Shown: positions 44,986-53,982, numbered from the stretch's first letter. The stretch is DNA of 64,000 nt from Microbacterium sp. W4I20 (GCF_030816505.1 NZ_JAUSYB010000001.1:3472001-3536000); one strand, 5' to 3'. Notes: generated by a model not told the origin, from the letters alone. Translations and numbers: made by a program.

Positions 44986-45642
44986 TCAGCTCGGCGTGAT
45001 CCCGTCGAGCCACTTGGTGAGGAACAGTCGCACATCGGCGAGCTCCTCTTCGGAGATGCTGTGGGTCAGGCCCGTGTAGACCCGGCCGGACAGCTCGGAG
45101 TGCGTGGGCAGCCACTGCGCGGTGTGATCGATGAGAGTGGGTGGGATGACGTCGTCATGCGTGCCGCGCCCCCAGAACACCGGAGGGCGCAGCGTCGTCA
45201 GCGCCTCGTCTTCCGGCAGATCGCCCGGTGCCGCGTACCCGCTCAGCGCTGCGACGGCGCCGAAACGCTCGGGAGCGAGGCGCATCGCCTGCAGGGCGAC
45301 GGCCGCGCCCTGGGAGAAGCCGAGCAGAGCGACCGACGGCGCCTCTCCCGCGGCGGCGTCGAGCCAGCGCAGGAAGGCCTCGGCCGCGGCCGTCACCGCG
45401 ACGGGGCTACGTCCGTCGAGGCCCTCGATCGGATACCAGGAGCGGCCCGGCATCGGCCACGGCGGGGCGAGGGGAGCCGCGACGGAGGCGACGGCGATGC
45501 CCTCGGGGAGATACGGGACCAGCCCGAACAGGTCGTGCTCGTCGGCGCCGTAGCCGTGCAGCAGCACGAGCAGCGGCATCCGTCCTCTGTCTGCCGACGA
45601 CCAGCGCGTCGCGGTGTCGTCGATCGTCAGGTTCTCGCTCAC
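44986..45642 (-). CDS. Alpha/beta-hydrolase esterase (phospholipase/carboxylesterase family)
   Basis: 218 residues from GTG 45642. LLVLLHGYGADEHDL gives the oxyanion region, SVALLGFSQGAAVALQAM the nucleophile elbow with Ser in GFSQG, THDDVIPP the acid, and TGLTHSISEEELADV the catalytic His. Closest to small cytosolic predicted esterases related to acyl-protein thioesterase. Physiological substrate unknown. Divergent from the DUF4916 gene. Confidence 0.9.
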   Translation of the reverse strand: MSENLTIDDTATRWSSADRGRMPLLVLLHGYGADEHDLFGLVPYLPEGIAVASVAAPLAPPWPMPGRSWYPIEGLDGRSPVAVTAAAEAFLRWLDAAAGEAPSVALLGFSQGAAVALQAMRLAPERFGAVAALSGYAAPGDLPEDEALTTLRPPVFWGRGTHDDVIPPTLIDHTAQWLPTHSELSGRVYTGLTHSISEEELADVRLFLTKWLDGITPS

Positions 45643-45750
45643 ACCGTCAATCCTGCCAGCGGATGCCGACACGCAGGCAACCGCCCTCGCAGGCGGCGGG
45701 CGCGGGGGAGAAGCATGTCGGTCCTCAGGCCCTGCTGGTAGAAAGGACAC

Positions 45751-46356
45751 ATGTCCGTCCGCACCCCTGATCCCGACCCGGAACCCGAAGACGACGGTCT
45801 CGGGGCCTTCCGCGACGCGAATCCGTCTGCCCCGGGTGCCAACCCCGGCTGGTTGAGCGACGTCGAGCTCGAAGAGGCACGTCGGCACCTGCCGATGATC
45901 TACGTCGAGGCGATCCCGGTGCGCACCGACGGGTCCGGTCAGGTGACCGAGATCGGCATCCTGCTCCGCTCCACCCCCATGGGCGAGATGACCCGCACCA
46001 TCGTCTCCGGACGCATCCGCTTCGGCGAGACCATCCGCGACGCCCTCTTCCGCCACGTCGAGAACGACCTCGGGCCGATGGCGTTCCCGCTGCTGCCGCC
46101 GCAGCCGCTGCCTTTCACGGTGGCCGAGTACTTCCCGATGCCGGGCGTCAGCGCCTACCACGACGACCGGCAGCACGCCGTGTCGCTGGCCTTCGTGGTG
46201 CCGGTCACCGGCACCTGCGAGCCGCGCCAGGATGCGCTCGAGGTGACCTGGTTCTCGCCCGAGGCGGCGGCATCCGACGCCGTCGCCGCCGAGATGGAGG
46301 GCGGCCGCGGCACGCTCATCCGCCTCGCCCTCGCCAACCTCGGACTGCTCCGCTAG
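45751..46356 (+). CDS. NUDIX-like DUF4916 protein
   Basis: 201 residues. After a Pro/Asp-rich N-terminus, NPGWLSDVELEEARRHLPMIYVEAIPVR is the DUF4916 hallmark. GRIRFGETIRDALFRHVENDLG stands at the Nudix-box position but lacks the full REUxEE set, so hydrolase activity is doubtful. QHAVSLAFVVPVTG and ALEVTWFSPEAA complete the fold. AAAGGA precedes the ATG at good spacing. Monocistronic, ended by a hairpin. Confidence 0.82.
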   Translation: MSVRTPDPDPEPEDDGLGAFRDANPSAPGANPGWLSDVELEEARRHLPMIYVEAIPVRTDGSGQVTEIGILLRSTPMGEMTRTIVSGRIRFGETIRDALFRHVENDLGPMAFPLLPPQPLPFTVAEYFPMPGVSAYHDDRQHAVSLAFVVPVTGTCEPRQDALEVTWFSPEAAASDAVAAEMEGGRGTLIRLALANLGLLR

Positions 46357-46382
46357 ATCTTTCCGCGCACGACACGGAACAT

Positions 46383-46405
46383 CGAGCGCCGCCATATGGC
46401 GCTCG
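46383..46405 (+). terminator. Stem-loop after the DUF4916 gene
   Basis: Arms CGAGCGCC and GGCGCTCG around GCCATAT. Outer CACGACA/TGTCGTG arms (about 46366-46423) can extend the stem, followed by TATTCATG. Likely terminator ahead of the secreted-protein gene. Confidence 0.6.
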
Positions 46406-46501
46406 AGCCTGTTTGTCGTGTATTCATGTCACAGGTGATCTGCTCAGATAACCCTGTTCTGCGCGGTCGCCAAGCCGCGTCCTGCCCGAGAGGATGCCGC
46501 C

Positions 46502-48304
46502 ATGGTGTTCCCCGCCCTCAGCCGTTCCGCGCGGAGTGCCGCCGCTGCCATCGCAGCCGCGCTGTTCGCATCGATGCTCGTCGCCGTGGCGACGCCCGCC
46601 GTCGCCGTGACCTCCACCCCCACGGCGATCTCGGTCGATCCGGGTTTCGCGGGTTTCGCCGACCGACTCCCGATCGCCGTCGCCGCCGCAGCGGAGATCG
46701 CCGGGCAGACGCCGGAGGGTGAGGTCGCACGGGTGTCGGGCGTGATCACGGCAGACGGTGCCCTCGAACTCGGACAGGGTCGCAGCTTCGTCGTCGCGTA
46801 CGCACCGGCGACGGACGTCTCCTCTCCGCTCGCTGCCGCCGCCGTGTCCGCGGACGGGACGTACGACTTGGATGCCCCTGTCGGCGACGTCGTGCTCGCC
46901 GTGGTCTCGGAGGGGCGGTCCGTGTTCGATCAGTGGGGCCGGCTCGGGGTCGACCTCAGCACGGCCGAGACCACATCCCTCACTGCAGAGGGGCTCGTGT
47001 ACGACGTGCAGCTGCAGCGCTCCGCCCTCGCCACCGGCACCGTCACGGTGCCCGCCAAGGTCGTGATCGCCGGGCAGAAGATCGCCGTCGCTCTCTACCC
47101 CGTCGAAGGCACGGGCGAGATCGCCACCGCAGCCGGCTTCGTGTCGGATGCCGGAACTTTCGCGGTCGGCGGCATCCCGGAGGGCGACTACCGTGTCGAC
47201 TTCGTGTCGGTCGCTCCCGGCGCCGCATCCGAGTGGTGGAACGACGCACCGACCTTCGCCAAGGGCACGACCGCCACTCTCACGACAGGCACCGCCACGG
47301 ACGTCTCGGTCGTGCTCGATGCGCTGCGGATCCTGGACACGTCGGTGCCCACGATCACCGGCACCACGACGGTCGGGCAGACGCTGAAGGCCGCGCCGGG
47401 GGTGTGGACGAGCGGTGCCACGCTGACCTACCAGTGGTACGCCAACGGCTCCGCCATCGCGAAGGCGACGAAGTCGTCCCTCCTGCTTCCGGCCACCGTG
47501 GCAGGCAAGAAGATCACCGTCCGTGTGACGGGGAAGAAGACGGCCTACGCCCCGAAGACACAGACCTCCGCGGCGACCGCGGCCTTGCTGCGCCCGCTCG
47601 CCGCCCCGGTTCCCGCGATCACCGGCACCACGACGGTGGGGCAGACGCTCAAGGTGAAGACGGGCACGTGGACCGCCGGGACGCGCCTGAGCTACCAGTG
47701 GTACATCGACGGCGTCGCCGTCGCCAAGGCCACCGGTGCGGCGTTCAAGATCCCCACCTCGGCGACACGGAAGACCATCACCGTCGTCGTGAAGGGCACG
47801 AAGGCGGGGTACGCGACGGCATCCAAGCGCTCCAAGGCCACGGCCGCCGTCAAGGGCATCCTGAGTGCTCCCGTCCCGTCCATCGCCGGCTCGACCCTCG
47901 TCGGGTCCCGCCTCACGGCCAGGCCGGGGACGTGGACCGCCGGCACCACGCTGAAGTACCAGTGGTACGCGAACGGCAAGGCGATCAGCCGCGCGACCGG
48001 ATCGTCGCTGGTCCTCACCGCGGGCATGGTGAAGGCGCGCATCACCGTGAAGGTCACCGGGAGCAAGAGCGGGTACATCACCGCGGCGCGCACCTCGGGC
48101 AAGACCGGGGTCGTGAGCTACCCGAGCAGGACGAAGCCTACTTCGACGTGGAACTGCCCGTCGTGGGCACCGATCAAGGGCAACGCCAGCTCGATGATCT
48201 ACCACGTGCCAGGGGGCCGATCGTATAAGGCGACGAAGCCCGAGGAATGCTTCTCGAGCGAGGGTGCGGCCGTCAAGGCCGGCTACCGCAAGGCGAAGCG
48301 CTGA
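46502..48304 (+). CDS. Secreted protein with three Ig-like repeats and a C-terminal Cys/His domain
   Basis: 600 residues. A signal peptide (SAAAAIAAALFASMLVAVATPAVA) starts the protein; a carboxypeptidase-regulatory-like beta domain follows (about 190-270). Next come three ~88-residue repeats, each opening like VPTITGTTTVGQTLKAAPGVW and containing LTYQWYANGSAI. The final ~50 residues (CPSWAPIKGNASSMIYHVPGG, then YKATKPEECFSSEGAAVKAGYRKAKR in part) resemble the small 'sunset' or Ada-like metal-binding modules of secreted nucleases and wall proteins. Probably wall-associated; binding partner unknown. Confidence 0.8.
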   Translation: MVFPALSRSARSAAAAIAAALFASMLVAVATPAVAVTSTPTAISVDPGFAGFADRLPIAVAAAAEIAGQTPEGEVARVSGVITADGALELGQGRSFVVAYAPATDVSSPLAAAAVSADGTYDLDAPVGDVVLAVVSEGRSVFDQWGRLGVDLSTAETTSLTAEGLVYDVQLQRSALATGTVTVPAKVVIAGQKIAVALYPVEGTGEIATAAGFVSDAGTFAVGGIPEGDYRVDFVSVAPGAASEWWNDAPTFAKGTTATLTTGTATDVSVVLDALRILDTSVPTITGTTTVGQTLKAAPGVWTSGATLTYQWYANGSAIAKATKSSLLLPATVAGKKITVRVTGKKTAYAPKTQTSAATAALLRPLAAPVPAITGTTTVGQTLKVKTGTWTAGTRLSYQWYIDGVAVAKATGAAFKIPTSATRKTITVVVKGTKAGYATASKRSKATAAVKGILSAPVPSIAGSTLVGSRLTARPGTWTAGTTLKYQWYANGKAISRATGSSLVLTAGMVKARITVKVTGSKSGYITAARTSGKTGVVSYPSRTKPTSTWNCPSWAPIKGNASSMIYHVPGGRSYKATKPEECFSSEGAAVKAGYRKAKR

Positions 48305-48328
48305 CCCCGGGCGTGGCGCCGGCGCCGC

Positions 48329-49396
48329 TCAGGCGCGGGTGAGGCGCGAGAGCTCGGCGACGAACGCGTCGACGTCGGACTCGTGCGTGTCGAAGCTGCA
48401 CATCCAGCGCACCTCGTTGCGCGCGGCATCCCAGTCGTAGAAACGGAACGATTCACGCAGGGCGTCCGCGACGCCGTCCGGCAGCGTGGCGAAGACGCCG
48501 TTGGACTGGGTCGGCTGGGTGAAGGCGACGCCGGTGACCGTGCCCGCCGCGATCGCGTCCTCGATCTCGCCCCGCAGCCGCGCCGCCATCGCGTTCGCGT
48601 GCCGCGCGTTGCGCAACCACAGGTCGCCCTCCAGCAGCGCGATCAGCTGAGCCGAGACGAAGCGCATCTTCGACGAGAGCTGCATGTTGAACTTGCGCGA
48701 ATACACCAGCCCGTCGGATGCCGCGGGGTTCAGCACGACGACGGCCTCGCCGAGCATCGCACCGTTCTTGGTGCCGCCGAAGCTGAGCACGTCGACGCCG
48801 GCGTCGACCGTGAAGGCGCGCAGCGGCAGGTCGAGTGCGGCGGCCGCGTTCGACAGACGCGCCCCGTCGAGGTGCAGCTTCATGCCGCGCTCGTGCGCGT
48901 GCTCGGCGATCGTGCGGATCTCGTCGGCCGTGTAGAGCGTGCCGAGCTCGGTCGACTGGGTGATCGAGACCACGAGCGGCTGGGCGCGGTGCTCGTCGCC
49001 CCAGCCCCAGGCCTCGCGGTCGATGAGCTCGGGGGTGAGCTTGCCGTCGTCGGCGGGAACGGTGAGCAGCTTGAACCCGCCGATCTTCTCGGGGGCGCCG
49101 CCCTCGTCGACGTTGATGTGCGCGGTCGACGCCGCGATCACGGCGCCCCAGCGGGGCAGCATCGACTGCAGGCCGGTGACATTGGCGCCGGTGCCGTTGA
49201 ACACCGGGAAAGCCTCGGCCTGGTCGCCGAAGTGGGCCTGTACGACCTCCTGCAGGCGGGCGGTGTACGCGTCGCTCCCGTACGCGCCCTGATGCCCGTC
49301 GTTCGCCTGGGCGATGGCCGCGAGGACCTCGGGGTGGATGCCGGAATAGTTGTCACTGGCGAAGCCCCGGATCGCGGGGTCATGCTGGATGCTCAC
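48329..49396 (-). CDS. Low-specificity L-threonine aldolase-type PLP enzyme
   Basis: 355 residues, fold-type I aminotransferase relative. FASDNYSGIHPEVLAAI starts the family; GTGANVTGL binds PLP phosphate; LHLDGARLSNAA carries the PLP-nitrogen Asp; SFGGTKNGAM carries the Schiff-base Lys. It would cleave threonine or allo-threonine to glycine and acetaldehyde, or a related beta-hydroxy amino acid. Divergent from the MFS gene. Confidence 0.93.
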   Translation of the reverse strand: MSIQHDPAIRGFASDNYSGIHPEVLAAIAQANDGHQGAYGSDAYTARLQEVVQAHFGDQAEAFPVFNGTGANVTGLQSMLPRWGAVIAASTAHINVDEGGAPEKIGGFKLLTVPADDGKLTPELIDREAWGWGDEHRAQPLVVSITQSTELGTLYTADEIRTIAEHAHERGMKLHLDGARLSNAAAALDLPLRAFTVDAGVDVLSFGGTKNGAMLGEAVVVLNPAASDGLVYSRKFNMQLSSKMRFVSAQLIALLEGDLWLRNARHANAMAARLRGEIEDAIAAGTVTGVAFTQPTQSNGVFATLPDGVADALRESFRFYDWDAARNEVRWMCSFDTHESDVDAFVAELSRLTRA

Positions 49397-49431
49397 TGCA
49401 CAAGCCTATGTCCAATGTCGGAGGGACTGGC

Positions 49432-49437
49432 TACGCT
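49432..49437 (+). promoter_or_regulatory. -10 box (TACGCT) of a leaderless MFS gene
   Basis: TACGCT ends seven bases before GTG 49445, the same arrangement as at 23325-23330. It argues against the in-frame ATG at 49415, which lies upstream of the box. Confidence 0.5.
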
Positions 49438-49444
49438 CGGAATC

Positions 49445-50941
49445 GTGACCGACACCGGCGATTCCGCGGGCACGATCCGCGAAGACGCGACCTCCGCACT
49501 CCCCGGAGATCCGCGTGCCAGACGGGCGTTCGTCAACGTCCTCGTCAACACCCTCATCGCGAACGTCACGACGAGCTTCCTCTGGTTCGCCCTCACGTTC
49601 TGGGTGTACATCGAGACCCAGTCGGTGCTCGCGACCGGCATCATCGGCGGCGCCTACTTGCTGTTCATCGCCTTCTTCGCGATGATCTTCGGCACCATCG
49701 TCGACCGGCATCGCAAGCATCGGGTCATGCTGCTGTCGAGCGTCATCTCCGCCGTGGCCTTCCTGATCGCCGGGTTGCTCTACGTCTGGCAGGGCGAGGC
49801 GCCGCTGCTCGACCTGGGCGGGCCGTGGTTCTGGGTGTTCTCGGCGATCATCCTGTTCGGCGGAGTGATCGAGCAGCTGCGCAACATCGCACTGTCGACC
49901 ACCGTCACGCTCCTCGTGCCGGAAGACAAGCGCGCCAACGCCAACGGGCTCGTCGGCACGGTGCAGGGCATCGCGTTCCTCGTGACGAGCGTGTTCTCGG
50001 GGCTGTCGATCGGGTTCCTCGGCATGGGATGGACGCTGGCGATCGCGATCGCCGCGATGGCGGTGACGTTCGCGCACCTGCTGTTCGTGCGCATCCCCGA
50101 GAACGAGCCCGAGGCTGAGCCCGACGCGAAGAGCGCCCTCGACTTCCGCGGCAGCGTGCGGGCGATCCGGCTCGCGCCGGGACTGTTCGCACTGATCATC
50201 TTCTCCACGTTCAACAACCTCATCGGTGGCGTCTACATGGCGCTGATGGATCCCTACGGACTCACGCTGTTCGATGCGCAGATGTGGGGCTTCGCGCTCG
50301 CGTTCGCCTCGACGGGGTTCCTGATCGGCGGTGGCCTGGTCGCGAAGTTCGGGCTGGGACCGAAGCCCATGCGCACGATGCTGCTGGTCGTGATCGCGAT
50401 GGGCCTGCTGGGTTCGGTCTTCATGCTGCGCGAGTGGTGGCCGCTCTACGTCGTGGGCATGTGGATCTACATGGCGCTGGTGCCGCCGGTCGAGGCGGCC
50501 GAGCAGACGGTGATCCAGAAGGTCGTCCCGTTCGAACGACAGGGGCGCGTGTTCGGCGTGGCGGCGGCGATGGAGGCTGCAGCGGCTCCGGTCACGGCGT
50601 TCCTCATCGCGCCGATCGCCGAGTTCCTGATCATCCCGTACATGAGGACCGACGCGGGTCAGCGTCAGTGGAGCTGGTTGCTCGGCGAAGGCGAAGCCCG
50701 CGGCATCGCCCTGATCTGCCTGTTCGCCGGACTCATCATGGTGGTCGCAGCGACGCTGGCGTTCTTCACCCGTTCGTACCGGCAGCTCACCGACCTCTAC
50801 GCGAAGGCGCCGGATTCTGCGCCGGAACAGGCAGGGGAGCAGGCTCAGGACGGCCCGATGCCCGACCCGGAAGCACCGGCGGTGCCGGAGCACGCAGAGG
50901 CCGAGGCATCGCCCGCAAGCCGCGAGAACCGCACCAGCTGA
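49445..50941 (+). CDS. MFS transporter
   Basis: 498 residues, about twelve hydrophobic helices. FGTIVDRHRKHRVMLLSS is the MFS signature loop after helix two; RIPENEPEAEPDAKSALDFRGSVRAIRL is the central cytoplasmic loop. The ~55-residue C-terminus is acidic and proline-rich (DSAPEQAGEQAQDGPMPDPE). Related to MFS members that export macrolides or other drugs; substrate unknown. GTG start fits the leaderless pattern. Confidence 0.88.
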   Translation: MTDTGDSAGTIREDATSALPGDPRARRAFVNVLVNTLIANVTTSFLWFALTFWVYIETQSVLATGIIGGAYLLFIAFFAMIFGTIVDRHRKHRVMLLSSVISAVAFLIAGLLYVWQGEAPLLDLGGPWFWVFSAIILFGGVIEQLRNIALSTTVTLLVPEDKRANANGLVGTVQGIAFLVTSVFSGLSIGFLGMGWTLAIAIAAMAVTFAHLLFVRIPENEPEAEPDAKSALDFRGSVRAIRLAPGLFALIIFSTFNNLIGGVYMALMDPYGLTLFDAQMWGFALAFASTGFLIGGGLVAKFGLGPKPMRTMLLVVIAMGLLGSVFMLREWWPLYVVGMWIYMALVPPVEAAEQTVIQKVVPFERQGRVFGVAAAMEAAAAPVTAFLIAPIAEFLIIPYMRTDAGQRQWSWLLGEGEARGIALICLFAGLIMVVAATLAFFTRSYRQLTDLYAKAPDSAPEQAGEQAQDGPMPDPEAPAVPEHAEAEASPASRENRTS

Positions 50942-50959
50942 CGCCGACCTCAGCCAGAC

Positions 50960-51613
50960 TCAGGCGAGGTCGATGGTCCGGTCGTTGAGCTCGGCGGCAT
51001 CCGCGTCCCAGAGTGCGAGGATCGCCGGAGCGAGCGTCGACGGGTCGAGTGCCTTCGCCCGGAAGATCACGGATGCCGCGCGCAGCGGCTCGCCGGTATC
51101 GCGCGCGGCCTTCGTGAAGCCGTGCGCGACCGCCCGGGTCCAGGCCTCGCTCGCGGCCTTCACGGCGGCGTAGTTCGCGCCGCCGGCGAGCGGCCGCGCC
51201 ACCGCCGTCGACGAGACGATCGCGAACCGTCCGGCACCCGCCGCTCGCAGCGCGTCGTCGAAGGCGCGGCTCGTCGCGCGCACCGCTTCGAGCGCGGGCA
51301 GCAGTGCGTGGAAGTCGTCATCGGACTGCCCGGCGAGCCCGCCGCCGCCGCGCCAGCCACCGACCAGGGGGACGACGGCATCCACGGCGCCGAGTCGGGC
51401 CGCGAGCTCCGTCATCGAGGAGAGGGAAGTGGCATCCGCGACCTCGACCTGGGCACCGGCATCCGCCAACGGCTTCAGGCGCTCCGCCGATCGTCCGGTG
51501 ACGACCACGCGCGCACCCGCGGCGACGAGCGCCCGCGCGACGACCAACCCGCTCTCGCTGGTCGCGCCCGCGAGCACGATCGTGCGCTGCCCACTCATGA
51601 AACGGGGAGTCAT
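50960..51613 (-). CDS. SDR-family oxidoreductase paired with the DUF6421 gene
   Basis: 217 residues from ATG 51613, or 212 from ATG 51598. TIVLAGATSESGLVVARALVAAGARVVVTGRS is an NAD(P)-binding motif with an unusual GATSESG in place of TGxxxGxG. SSTAVARP carries the catalytic Ser and NYAAVKAASEAW the Tyr and Lys. Only two bases separate it from the DUF6421 gene, so the two share one mRNA. Substrate unknown. Confidence 0.83.
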   Translation of the reverse strand: MTPRFMSGQRTIVLAGATSESGLVVARALVAAGARVVVTGRSAERLKPLADAGAQVEVADATSLSSMTELAARLGAVDAVVPLVGGWRGGGGLAGQSDDDFHALLPALEAVRATSRAFDDALRAAGAGRFAIVSSTAVARPLAGGANYAAVKAASEAWTRAVAHGFTKAARDTGEPLRAASVIFRAKALDPSTLAPAILALWDADAAELNDRTIDLA

Positions 51614-51614
51614 C

Positions 51615-53069
51615 TCAGTCGTCGGTTCCGCGGATGCCGACGGTCGACTCGATCACGGGCTTCATCTTCTTGTCGAGCGCCTCGAAGAACATCGACAGCG
51701 GGAACTCGTCGTCCAGCACCGCGTCGGTGTACCCCTTCGGGGCGCCGGAGAGGATCTCGTCCGACAGGCCGCGCGCCCAGTTCGACGCCGGGTGCGGGGT
51801 GACCACGCCGCGGACCAGGTCGTACGCCGCGAGCCAGTGCGCGATCTTCGGCCGGTCGATCGAGCGCCAGTACAGCTCGTCGATCGCGTCGCCGAGTGCC
51901 ACGACGGCATCCGGCACGCCCTCCCAGTCGAACGCGAGGGCCGTGTCGGTCCAGTGCAGCACGCCGCGCTGGTGCAGCCAGGCGAACAGCAGCTGACCGC
52001 CGAGGCCGTCGTAGTTGCGCACGCGCGAACCCGTGATCGCGAAGCGGAAGATCCGATCGAAGATCACGGCGTACTGTACGAGGCCGGCCTGGTCGAGCGT
52101 CTCCCGCTCGATCTCGGTGAGCTCGTCGGCGGGGCGGGCCGCCAGAGCGCGCTCGATCTTCACCGATTCGCGGAAAGCGGTCAGGTCGCAGCGCAACTCC
52201 TCGAGCGAGTAGAGAAAGAACGGCATGCGCTGCTTGATCATGAACGGGTCGAACGGCAGGTCGCCGCGCATGTGCGTGCGGTCGTGGATGATGTCCCACA
52301 TCACGAACGCGCGCTCGGTCAGCGCCTGGTCGTCGAGCATCGCCGCAGCGCGCTCGGGCAGGTCGAGCTTGGTGATGGCGGATGCTGCGCGCGTGACGCG
52401 GCGGTAGCGGGCGGCCTCGCGGTCCTGGAAGATCGCACCCCAGGTGAACGAGGGGATCTCGCGCATCGCAACGGTCTCCGGGAACAGCACGGCCGAGTTC
52501 GTGTCGTAGCCGGGGGTGAAGTCGACCAGGCGCAGCGAGACGAACAGCTTGTTGCCGTAGTCGCCGGCTTCGAGGGCTGCGATGAACTCCGGCCAGATGG
52601 TCTCGACGATCAGCGCCTCGACGAGGCGGTCGCTCGATCCGTTCTGCGTGTACATCGGGAAGACGACGAGATGACGGATGCCGTCGACGCGGTGCTGCTG
52701 CGGCTGGAACGCCAGGAGCGAGTCGAGGAAGTCGGGCACGCCGAAGTCCTCCGACGCCCAGCGGTCGAAGTCGACGATCGACGCGGCGAGGTAGTCGGCG
52801 TCGTGCGGGAAGGCCGGTGCCAGGGCGCGGATGCCGCCGGTGATGGCGGCGACCAGCTCACGGGCGACCGCGTGGTGCGCGGCATCCGGGATCGAACCGT
52901 CCTTGATCTGGAGTTCGCGGATCGCGATCGCGGCGTCCTTGAGCTGAGCCCAGGCTGCGGACTTCTCTGCAGACTGCGCCTGCACTGAGCCTGTCGAAGT
53001 GTCTTCCACGACCTCGGGTTCGCCGACGATGGCCTGTGCAGCAGAGCTGTTGGCGGAAATGATGGACAT
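51615..53069 (-). CDS. DUF6421-family protein
   Basis: 484 residues. Recognisable stretches: WAQLKDAAIAIRELQIKDGS, DFTPGYDTNSAVLFPETV, MWDIIHDRTHMRGDLPFDPF and YDGLGGQLLFAWLHQRGVLHW. The His/Asp-rich WDIIHDRTHMRGD may bind metal. Family function is unknown. The N-terminal STGSVQAQ comes from a dispersed repeat. Divergent from an Lrp-type regulator across 72 bp holding a perfect palindrome and in operon with an SDR gene, so a small amino-acid-responsive catabolic unit is plausible. Confidence 0.83.
   Translation of the reverse strand: MSIISANSSAAQAIVGEPEVVEDTSTGSVQAQSAEKSAAWAQLKDAAIAIRELQIKDGSIPDAAHHAVARELVAAITGGIRALAPAFPHDADYLAASIVDFDRWASEDFGVPDFLDSLLAFQPQQHRVDGIRHLVVFPMYTQNGSSDRLVEALIVETIWPEFIAALEAGDYGNKLFVSLRLVDFTPGYDTNSAVLFPETVAMREIPSFTWGAIFQDREAARYRRVTRAASAITKLDLPERAAAMLDDQALTERAFVMWDIIHDRTHMRGDLPFDPFMIKQRMPFFLYSLEELRCDLTAFRESVKIERALAARPADELTEIERETLDQAGLVQYAVIFDRIFRFAITGSRVRNYDGLGGQLLFAWLHQRGVLHWTDTALAFDWEGVPDAVVALGDAIDELYWRSIDRPKIAHWLAAYDLVRGVVTPHPASNWARGLSDEILSGAPKGYTDAVLDDEFPLSMFFEALDKKMKPVIESTVGIRGTDD
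52983..53003. repeat. Degenerate dispersed repeat A in the DUF6421 gene
   Basis: CACTGAGCCTGTCGAAGTG, ending changes included, read in frame on the minus strand as DTSTGSVQ near the protein's N-terminus. The altered ends (CAC/GTG instead of CCC/GGG) keep the pairing, a compensatory change. Confidence 0.7.
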
Positions 53070-53093
53070 CGAGACCTCCGATCGCGCGGCATG

Positions 53094-53108
53094 CCGGAAA
53101 CTTTCCGG
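53094..53108. promoter_or_regulatory. Palindromic operator between DUF6421 and lrp genes
   Basis: CCGGAAACTTTCCGG: perfect 7-bp arms around one central base. It lies 24 bases before the DUF6421 start and 33 before the lrp start, upstream of the lrp -10 box. Lrp-type regulators typically bind such sites in a divergent promoter, so autoregulation plus control of the DUF6421-SDR operon is likely. Confidence 0.7.
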
Positions 53109-53128
53109 TCATAACGGATTACTGACGA

Positions 53129-53134
53129 TAATCT
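53129..53134 (+). promoter_or_regulatory. -10 box (TAATCT) of the leaderless lrp gene
   Basis: TAATCT ends seven bases before ATG 53142, with no ribosome site between. Confidence 0.55.
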
Positions 53135-53141
53135 TACATCC

Positions 53142-53597
53142 ATGGATGACTCTGTCGACCGGGCGATCGTCGCCGAGATCGCTCGCGACGGCCGCGCGAC
53201 CCTCTCCCAGCTGTCCGAGGCCGTCGGACTCTCCGTCTCGGCCGTCCAGTCGCGGCTCCGCCGCCTGGAGACCCGCGGGGTGATCTCCGGGTACCGGGCG
53301 ATCCTCGATCCCGAGCTCGTCGGAACGCCCCTGTCGGCCTTCATCGAGATCACGCCCCTCGACCCGGCTCAGCCCGACAATGCGCCCGAGCTCCTCGAGC
53401 ACCTCGACGCGATCGAGGCGTGCCACTCGATCGCCGGCGACGCGAGCTACATGCTGTTCGTGCGGGTCGCCTCGCCGCGCGCCCTGGAGGAGCTCGTGCG
53501 CGACGTGCGCACCGCGGCGAACGTCAGCACCCGCACCACGGTCGTGCTGCAGACGTACTACGAACACCGCCCCATCATCCCGCTCGCCTCGGAGTAG
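53142..53597 (+). CDS. Lrp/AsnC-family transcriptional regulator
   Basis: 151 residues. N-terminal winged helix: VDRAIVAEIARDGRATLSQL then AVGLSVSAVQSRLRRLETRGVISGYRAILDP; C-terminal RAM domain with ACHSIAGDASYMLFVRVASPRALEELV. Likely senses an amino acid. Divergent from the DUF6421-SDR pair with a palindrome between, so it probably controls both itself and them. Confidence 0.93.
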   Translation: MDDSVDRAIVAEIARDGRATLSQLSEAVGLSVSAVQSRLRRLETRGVISGYRAILDPELVGTPLSAFIEITPLDPAQPDNAPELLEHLDAIEACHSIAGDASYMLFVRVASPRALEELVRDVRTAANVSTRTTVVLQTYYEHRPIIPLASE

Positions 53598-53636
53598 TCT
53601 CAGGTCGATCACACATCCGTCCCACCAGGAGCATCC

Positions 53637-53927
53637 ATGTCCTTCCAGGCATACCTCGACAAGGTCGAGACCCAGACCGGCCTCACCCCGCGGCAGTTCA
53701 TCGCATTGGCGAAGGAGCAGGGCTTCGACGAGACCACGAAGTCGACGGTCGTCCTCAACTGGCTCAAGCAGGAGTACAGCCTCGGGCACGGCCACGCGCA
53801 GGCGATGGTGCACGTGATCCTCAAGGGTCCGAAGATCAGCGGTAAGCACGTCGGCACGGGCGGCGCGCACAGCGACGCATCCGACACGCTCTGGCTCGAC
53901 GGCAAGGACAGCAACCCGAACCCGTGA
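53637..53927 (+). CDS. DUF4287 protein
   Basis: 96 residues. SFQAYLDKVETQTGLTPRQFIALAKEQG, then VLNWLKQEYSLGHGHAQAMVHVIL, is the DUF4287 pattern: a small helical fold, often found alone or fused to DUF5655. The tail (SGKHVGTGGAHSDASDTLWLDG) is polar. CCAGGAGCATCC precedes the ATG. Function unknown; soluble. Confidence 0.88.
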   Translation: MSFQAYLDKVETQTGLTPRQFIALAKEQGFDETTKSTVVLNWLKQEYSLGHGHAQAMVHVILKGPKISGKHVGTGGAHSDASDTLWLDGKDSNPNP

Positions 53928-53970
53928 CGCTCCGCTGAGACCGAGGAAGGGCGCGCATCGGCGCTGCCAG

Positions 53971-53976
53971 TAGGAT
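53971..53976 (+). promoter_or_regulatory. -10 box (TAGGAT) of the leaderless menA gene
   Basis: TAGGAT ends six bases before GTG 53983, with no ribosome site between. Confidence 0.5.
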
Positions 53977-53982
53977 TCCTGC

